Position numbers and translations under genes: made by a program | In this document: piece by piece, positions 59,726-64,000 of the stretch | Layout of the letters: every line of letters starts with the position of its first letter | How positions within the stretch are numbered: position 1 is the first letter of the stretch | The notes under the pieces: model-generated | What the model saw: only the letters and a program-made list of their open reading frames with translations | What the model was told of the DNA's origin: nothing | Database searches by the model: none | NCBI GenBank assembly: GCA_017889545.1 | Contig: JAGFZV010000004.1 | Location: 62,001-126,000 of the forward strand | Length of the DNA stretch: 64,000 nt | Reading direction: 5' to 3' | Origin: Bacillota bacterium | GTDB lineage: Bacteria > Bacillota > Negativicutes > CTSoil-072

Positions 59726-61378
59726 ATGCGCAGTGATATCGCGAAAATTGGTTCTACCCGAGCAGCTCACAGATCCTTGTTCTATGCTATGGGGTATACG
59801 CCGGATGACTTGAAAAAGCCAATGATCGGAGTAGTCAATGCTTTTAATGAAATTATTCCCGGACATTTTCATCTCCGCTCGATTGCCGACGCAGTAAAGA
59901 TCGGCGTCGCCGGCGCTGGCGGCATGCCTGTAGAATTCCCTGCAATCGGCATTTGCGATGGGATCGCAATGGGTCATGACGGGATGAAATACCCGCTTGC
60001 CAGCCGGGAGCTTGTTGCTGATTCAATAGAAGCGGTAGCCAACGGTCACGCTTTTGACGGCTTGGTTCTAATTCCTAACTGTGACAAGATTGTTCCCGGA
60101 ATGTTAATGGCTGCTGCTAGACTGAACATTCCTTGTATCGTAGTCAGCGGCGGACCGATGATGGCGGGACGTTACGCAGGAAAAGATATTAGTGTCAGCA
60201 ATATGTTTGAAGCTGCCGGGTTGTTTGAAGCTGGTAAAATTTCTAGTGAAGAACTTGATACGATGGAAAAAGCAGCTTGCCCGGGTTGTGGCTCTTGCGC
60301 CGGTCTGTTTACTGCAAATTCCATGAACTGCTTGACAGAAGCTCTTGGAATGGGTATTCCCGGAAATGGTACGGTTCCGGCGGCAAACTTTGGCGCTCGC
60401 ATTATGCTCGCAAAACAGGCAGGTAAAATTATTCTTGACTTGGTAGCGAAAGATATTAAACCGCGAGACATTCTTACCGTGGAAGCCTTCGAAAATGCAA
60501 TTGCTGTTGACATGGGGATCGGCGGTTCGACGAATACGGTGCTGCACTTACCGGCAATTGCATACGAAGCAGGGATTGAATTGCCGCTGACGTTATTTGA
60601 TAAAATCAGCGCAAAAACACCTTATATTACCAAATTAAGCCCCGGCGGTACCCACCACATGCAAGACTTAAATGAAGCAGGCGGGATTAACGCTGTAATG
60701 AATGAATTGGCGAAAGCAGGGGTTATTCATACTGACGCCATTACTGTGACGGGCACGGTAAAAGAACGGATTGCCAATGCCAAAATCATGCGGTCGGATG
60801 TAATTAAAAGTGTGGAGGCGCCTTATCGCAGTCGTGGTGGCATCGCGATCTTGACAGGCAACATTGCACCTTTTGGTTCGGTTGTTAAAGAAAGTGCGGT
60901 TGAGGACAATATGTTGGTCTTAGAAGGACCGGCCAAGGTTTTTGACTCGGAAGAAATTGCTATTGAGGCAATCATTGGCGGCAAAATTAAAGACGGTGAT
61001 ATTGTAGTTATTCGTTATGAAGGACCGAAAGGCGGTCCGGGGATGCGTGAAATGCTCAATCCGACTGCAGTGATTACGGGTATGGGGTTAAAAGTGGGTC
61101 TGCTTACGGACGGCCGCTTTAGCGGAGCCAGCCGCGGCGCCTGCATCGGACATATTTCGCCGGAAGCGATGGATGGAGGTCCAATTGGTTTAATTCAAGA
61201 AAACGACATTATCTCAATCAATATTCCCGAACGCAAACTCAATGTGAACATAAGCGATGAAGAAATGGCCAAACGCAAAGCTGCCTGGGTACAGCCTCAA
61301 CTGAGAGTGACTACGGGTTATTTGGGCCGTTATGCAAAATTGGTTACTTCTGCCAACACCGGCGCAGTTTTGAAGTAG
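59726..61378 (+). CDS. ilvD: Dihydroxy-acid dehydratase
   Basis: The 550-residue IlvD/Edd-family enzyme dehydrates 2,3-dihydroxy-isovalerate (or a sugar acid in related paralogues). Iron-sulfur ligands appear in [13 protein letters not shown] and [31 protein letters not shown] and [19 protein letters not shown] are conserved. Length matches IlvD rather than Edd (about 600). No other branched-chain gene is nearby; the gene is 10 bases before a BASS transporter. AAGGAG precedes the ATG. Confidence 0.9.
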   Translation: MRSDIAKIGSTRAAHRSLFYAMGYTPDDLKKPMIGVVNAFNEIIPGHFHLRSIADAVKIGVAGAGGMPVEFPAIGICDGIAMGHDGMKYPLASRELVADSIEAVANGHAFDGLVLIPNCDKIVPGMLMAAARLNIPCIVVSGGPMMAGRYAGKDISVSNMFEAAGLFEAGKISSEELDTMEKAACPGCGSCAGLFTANSMNCLTEALGMGIPGNGTVPAANFGARIMLAKQAGKIILDLVAKDIKPRDILTVEAFENAIAVDMGIGGSTNTVLHLPAIAYEAGIELPLTLFDKISAKTPYITKLSPGGTHHMQDLNEAGGINAVMNELAKAGVIHTDAITVTGTVKERIANAKIMRSDVIKSVEAPYRSRGGIAILTGNIAPFGSVVKESAVEDNMLVLEGPAKVFDSEEIAIEAIIGGKIKDGDIVVIRYEGPKGGPGMREMLNPTAVITGMGLKVGLLTDGRFSGASRGACIGHISPEAMDGGPIGLIQENDIISINIPERKLNVNISDEEMAKRKAAWVQPQLRVTTGYLGRYAKLVTSANTGAVLK

Positions 61379-61387
61379 GAGGAAATG

Positions 61388-62341
61388 ATGAATACTTTTG
61401 AAAAAATTATTCCATTTATTACTAGATTGTTTCCTTTATGGGTGATTGTTTTTTCGTTGACGGCATTCTTTTTTCCGCCTCTATTTGCACCGTATAAAGG
61501 CTGGATCACTTACTTGCTGGGAATTATCATGCTGGGCATGGGTCTTACCATGAGTCTAAATGACTTTAAGCTGGTACTTAGCCGGCCGAAAGATGTTTTT
61601 TACGGAATTGTCCTGCGCTATCTTATTATGCCGGTAGTTGCGCTCCTTGTTACCAAAATTTTAAATTTACCGCCTGCATTAGCTGCCGGTGTGATTTTGG
61701 TTGGCTGCTGTCCAAGTGGAACGGCTTCCAATGTAATGACGTTTTTGGCCAAGGGAGATACGGCTTTATCGGTCACTGTGTCGAGCTTTAATACCGTTTT
61801 GGCACCGTTTGTTACTCCTTATATCTTTTTGCTTCTGGCCGGATCAATTATCCCGATTAACGCCGAGGCATTGTTGCTTGATATTTTGAAAATCGTTCTT
61901 GTCCCGGTAATGTTAGGGATTGCTTTACGTGCTTTAGCGGGTTCGATTGTTGATAAGTTTATCAAGCTAGTACCGCTGGTTTCTGTAGGGGCGATCGTAT
62001 TTGTTATCTCCATTGTTATTGCACTCAGCGCCGCAAAATTAGTTACAGTTGCATTGATTGCTTTCGTTGCCGTTGCTTTGCATAACGGTCTTGGCCTGGG
62101 GTTGGGTTACGGAGCTTCTCGTGCTGTAGGCATGAACTTTCATAAGTCGAAGGCGATTTGTTTTGAAATCGGGATGGAAAACTCAGGGTTGGCTGTTGCA
62201 CTGGCTATGGCTCACCTTGATCCAATCGCGGCAATTCCCGGAGCGATTTTCAGTGTCTGGCATAATCTTACCGGATCGCTGCTAGCCGGTTATTGGGGTG
62301 CGAAATCGGATAAAAAGACCGACGTGGAAGTTGCCGGATAA
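61388..62341 (+). CDS. BASS-family (bile acid:Na+ symporter-like) transporter
   Basis: The 317-residue membrane protein has nine or ten transmembrane helices and the family patterns GMGLTMSLNDFKLVL, GCCPSGTASNVMTFLAKGD and EIGMENSGLAVALA. Known relatives carry bile acids, pyruvate or ketopantoate. Its start lies 10 bases after the ilvD stop, so transport of a 2-keto acid such as ketoisovalerate or ketopantoate is plausible. AGGAGG at 61377-61382 favours the ATG at 61388 over 61385. Confidence 0.88.
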   Translation: MNTFEKIIPFITRLFPLWVIVFSLTAFFFPPLFAPYKGWITYLLGIIMLGMGLTMSLNDFKLVLSRPKDVFYGIVLRYLIMPVVALLVTKILNLPPALAAGVILVGCCPSGTASNVMTFLAKGDTALSVTVSSFNTVLAPFVTPYIFLLLAGSIIPINAEALLLDILKIVLVPVMLGIALRALAGSIVDKFIKLVPLVSVGAIVFVISIVIALSAAKLVTVALIAFVAVALHNGLGLGLGYGASRAVGMNFHKSKAICFEIGMENSGLAVALAMAHLDPIAAIPGAIFSVWHNLTGSLLAGYWGAKSDKKTDVEVAG

Positions 62342-62395
62342 AAGAAAGTTTTAAAAATTGATTTAAGCAAATGCAGAATTTTCAAAAAATATCTA

Positions 62396-62424
62396 TTGAA
62401 ATTTACGACGGACTATGGTATAGT
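62396..62424 (+). promoter_or_regulatory. Strong sigma-A promoter of the structured RNA candidate
   Basis: TTGAAA (62396-62401), a 17-base spacer and TATAGT (62419-62424) predict a start near 62431. Confidence 0.7.
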
Positions 62425-62430
62425 AACATT

Positions 62431-62740
62431 ACCAGAAGGAACTGTTCGGTAGGCGCTGGTGAGGCGCCGAAAACCCAGAGGGGAAGTTCGGATGGTTCCC
62501 TCTGTAAAAACTATCTTTCTATACTTTACTTGGCTAATGAGAGCTAAGGCGCTAGTAGAAGGTAGTTCAAAAATTGGCATTGGTAGCGTGTTGATTTGTA
62601 AACTAGAGAGGTTCTGCCCCTCGAAAAAGTTAAGTGATAATCTGCGATTTAGCGGAAAAAGCTTAACAAAAATGAGACAAGTCAAAAAAAGTGAAGTGCC
62701 AAGAAGGCCCGCAAAAGAGAAATCTTTTGCGGGTTATTTC
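62431..62740 (+). ncRNA. Candidate structured non-coding RNA, family not recognised
   Basis: A ~300-nt region with its own promoter contains a series of hairpins: GGCGC/GCGCC at 62452-62468, CAGAGGGGAA/TTCCCTCTG at 62476-62504, CTT-GCT/AGC-AAG at 62529-62548, GAGAGG/CCCCTC at 62606-62622, GTTAAG/CTTAAC at 62629-62666, and a perfect CCCGCAAAAGA/TCTTTTGCGGG terminator at 62708-62733. The open frame through this region has no RBS or family resemblance. I do not recognise tmRNA, RNase P, 6S, SRP or a known riboswitch. It could be a long leader of the gene at 62873 with attenuation, or a free-standing RNA. Confidence 0.55.
62708..62733 (+). terminator. Terminator of the structured RNA candidate
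   Basis: A perfect 11-bp stem CCCGCAAAAGA / TCTTTTGCGGG with a GAAA loop is followed by TTATTTCTT. Confidence 0.85.
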
Positions 62741-62872
62741 TTATTGGGGTATCCGTGTGAACAGTTTTGCATCATTTCGTGGCTAAATAGGATTGTGCAA
62801 AAAGGATTTACCATGCAAAGTTGGAATATTGATAAGGGAGCTTTACTATTACTAAAAAGGAGATTTTCCGTA

Positions 62873-63295
62873 ATGACTAAAAATGAAATGGTTGAACAGA
62901 ACCCAACTGGCGCAGAAGATAGGAAAGGCCAGCATTCACAAGAAAAGACGGCTGTTGCGCCTCTTGCGCCGCAGATTACTTTAGATGATTTTAGTAGGAT
63001 TGACTTGCGGGTTTGCCGAGTCATGAAATGTGAAGCGCTGAAACGATCGAGAAATTTGCTGCGTTTGGAGTTGGATGATGGACTTTGCGGACGAGTTATT
63101 GTTTCCGGTATTCATCCTTGGTATGAACCGGAGGAGCTAATAGGTAAAAAAATTGTTGTGATTGCTAATCTTGAGCCAGCTAAGTTTTCCAACGTTACAA
63201 GTCAAGGCATGCTATTGGCCGGAGATACTTCAGATGGTGAGTGCAAAGTACTTTTTGTTGACGAAGCGATACCGGTCGGATTCCGTATTCACTAA
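62873..63295 (+). CDS. tRNA-binding-domain protein (MetG C-terminal / EMAP-like)
   Basis: The 140-residue protein has a charged N-terminal ~35 residues and a tRNA-binding OB-fold: ITLDDFSRIDLRVCRVMKCEAL, LLRLELDDG, RVIVSGIHPWYEPEELIGKKIVVIANLEPAKFSNVTSQGMLLAG. This is the domain found at the C-terminus of methionyl-tRNA synthetase and in the free protein CsaA. The protein may bind tRNA or structured RNA. AAAAGGAG fits the ATG at 62873; a further in-frame ATG at 62813 with AAAAGGA is an alternative giving 20 more residues. The structured RNA region is directly upstream. Confidence 0.85.
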   Translation: MTKNEMVEQNPTGAEDRKGQHSQEKTAVAPLAPQITLDDFSRIDLRVCRVMKCEALKRSRNLLRLELDDGLCGRVIVSGIHPWYEPEELIGKKIVVIANLEPAKFSNVTSQGMLLAGDTSDGECKVLFVDEAIPVGFRIH

Positions 63296-63351
63296 TTATC
63301 AATTTTTGCGGTCACTTCCAAATCAAAAGCGAACAGAGAGGTGGGGGCGCA

Positions 63352-63807
63352 ATGAGTAAAAATAGTGTGATTAGAAGAGCTGAAATACGAGATATCGGTG
63401 CTTTAGTGGACCTAATAGGCGTTTTATTTGCGATAGAAACTGATTTTACTGTTGATGTCCAAAGACAGAGGCAAGGTCTTTTTCTCATGTTGGAACAACC
63501 GGAACGATGCTGTATTATGGTGGCTGAGTTTGATGGACGGATTGTAGGAATGTGCACAGGACAATTACTTGTATCTACTGCTGAAGGCGGCGCAAAAGTC
63601 ATTGTTGAAGATTTAGTCGTAGCAGAAAAACAGCGCGGCCATGGGGTTGGTTCCGGACTGGTTGATGCAGTTGAAAAATGGGCTAAAGGATGTGGGGCTA
63701 AACGAATGGATTTATTGGCCGATCAGCGTAACCACTTGGCATTGGATTTTTATTGCCGGCGGGAATGGCAGAGGACCGAATTGGTTTCTTTGCAAAAACG
63801 ACTTTAG
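63352..63807 (+). CDS. GNAT-family N-acetyltransferase
   Basis: The 151-residue protein has GNAT motif A (VEDLVVAEKQRGHGVGSGLVDAVEKWA, with the acetyl-CoA loop RGHGVGSGL). The C-terminal NHLALDFYCRREWQRT is also typical. The substrate is unknown. GAGAGGTGGGGGCGC precedes the ATG. The next gene starts 18 bases after the stop. Confidence 0.88.
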   Translation: MSKNSVIRRAEIRDIGALVDLIGVLFAIETDFTVDVQRQRQGLFLMLEQPERCCIMVAEFDGRIVGMCTGQLLVSTAEGGAKVIVEDLVVAEKQRGHGVGSGLVDAVEKWAKGCGAKRMDLLADQRNHLALDFYCRREWQRTELVSLQKRL

Positions 63808-63825
63808 AAGGGAGAAAAGCCATTC

Positions 63826-64000
63826 ATGTTGAATATTGGCTGTCATTTATCTGCATCCAAGGGTTATGAACATATGGGACGGGAAGCTTTAAGCATAGGA
63901 GCCAACACATTTCAGTTTTTCACCCGTAATCCGCGCGGCAGCAGCGTAAAAAAAGTAAGTGAAAAAGATGTGGCTGCAATGATTGCTTTAGGCCAGGAAC
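63826..64000 (+). CDS. Endonuclease IV-like protein, 5' part (cut by window edge)
   Basis: The frame from the ATG at 63826 runs to the window end (58 codons). It starts [20 protein letters not shown] and continues [16 protein letters not shown], the N-terminal pattern of endonuclease IV/deoxyribonuclease IV (Nfo) TIM-barrel enzymes, including the first zinc-binding histidine in the IGxHxSxxxG strand. AAGGGAG at 63808-63814 is 11 bases upstream. It probably repairs abasic sites; the rest lies beyond the window. Confidence 0.75.
   Translation, partial: MLNIGCHLSASKGYEHMGREALSIGANTFQFFTRNPRGSSVKKVSEKDVAAMIALGQE

Noticed and set aside
62431-62740. T-box leader before the tRNA-binding-domain gene
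   Set aside because: No TGGNACC T-box sequence or AGTA stem-I signature is present, and the gene is not an aminoacyl-tRNA synthetase.
62459-62872. Longer coding start for the tRNA-binding-domain gene running through the structured region
   Set aside because: The upstream part has no family resemblance and crosses a perfect terminator hairpin; internal starts at 62873 (or 62813) have proper RBS.
1-64000. CRISPR array, tRNA, rRNA, prophage or integrative element
   Set aside because: I found no regularly spaced repeats, cloverleaf genes, ribosomal RNA sequence, integrase or phage structural genes.

Overview
The window is 64 kb of a bacterial chromosome, gene-dense, moderately low in GC, with frequent TTG and GTG starts behind strong AGGAGG-type ribosome binding sites. 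The content is that of an anaerobe: two molybdopterin oxidoreductases with ferredoxin-like subunits, an exported [NiFe] hydrogenase, radical-SAM and flavodoxin/ferredoxin proteins, bacterioferritin and no respiratory oxidase. This fits an anaerobic Firmicute, most likely the Negativicutes (Sporomusaceae type), but that placement is inference. I see no rRNA, tRNA, CRISPR array, prophage or intact insertion sequence.

Layout. 0-6 kb: mostly single housekeeping or hypothetical genes (a truncated YihY/BrkB-type membrane protein, a cysteine-less HMA-fold protein, pirin, a DUF3006 protein, a HerA-like ATPase on the minus strand, a metallophosphoesterase). 6.3-12.5 kb: an FAD oxidoreductase, a cytoplasmic molybdopterin oxidoreductase and a four-cluster ferredoxin in one tight operon, then an acyltransferase/AMP-ligase fusion. 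12.5-16.8 kb: nicotinate phosphoribosyltransferase, amidohydrolase and MFS transporter. 17-22.7 kb: flavodoxin-ferredoxin (EFR1), an orphan FliG-N-like domain, DUF1294, sirtuin, ferredoxin-nitroreductase, DUF434 and bacterioferritin. 22.7-29.6 kb: a CAP-domain protein, topoisomerase III, DsrE, fasciclin and FMN-reductase genes, plus a decayed FMN-reductase pseudogene. 29.8-36.1 kb: hydrogenase maturation protease, Tat-exported molybdopterin oxidoreductase, four-cluster ferredoxin, Tat-exported [NiFe] hydrogenase small and large subunits, and a TorD-type chaperone. These look like one H2-linked periplasmic redox complex without a recognisable membrane anchor. 36-44.4 kb: YeiH-type transporter, PLP decarboxylase, PhzF, Asp/Glu racemase, a double nitrilase, methyltransferase and D-2-hydroxyacid dehydrogenase. 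44.7-53 kb: DUF2339/DUF3999 membrane pair, TetR regulator, diguanylate cyclase, HlyD-type adaptor, M23 peptidase and DUF4342. 53-64 kb: MetK, AmmeMemoRadiSam genes, PPOX, Ogt, a cupin-PocR histidine kinase with AraC-type response regulator, IlvD with a BASS transporter, a structured RNA candidate, a tRNA-binding protein, GNAT, and the start of an endonuclease IV gene.

Non-coding structure stands out. A 142-159 bp two-hairpin element occurs twice (23.4 and 44.4 kb), with a compensatory base change in one stem. A ~300 nt region at 62.4-62.7 kb has a near-consensus promoter, several hairpins and a terminator but no gene. Two leaders (14.03 and 23.64 kb) carry a consensus sigma-A promoter followed by a terminator-like hairpin just ahead of a gene. 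All assignments come from reading the sequence and remembered family motifs; no database search was possible.
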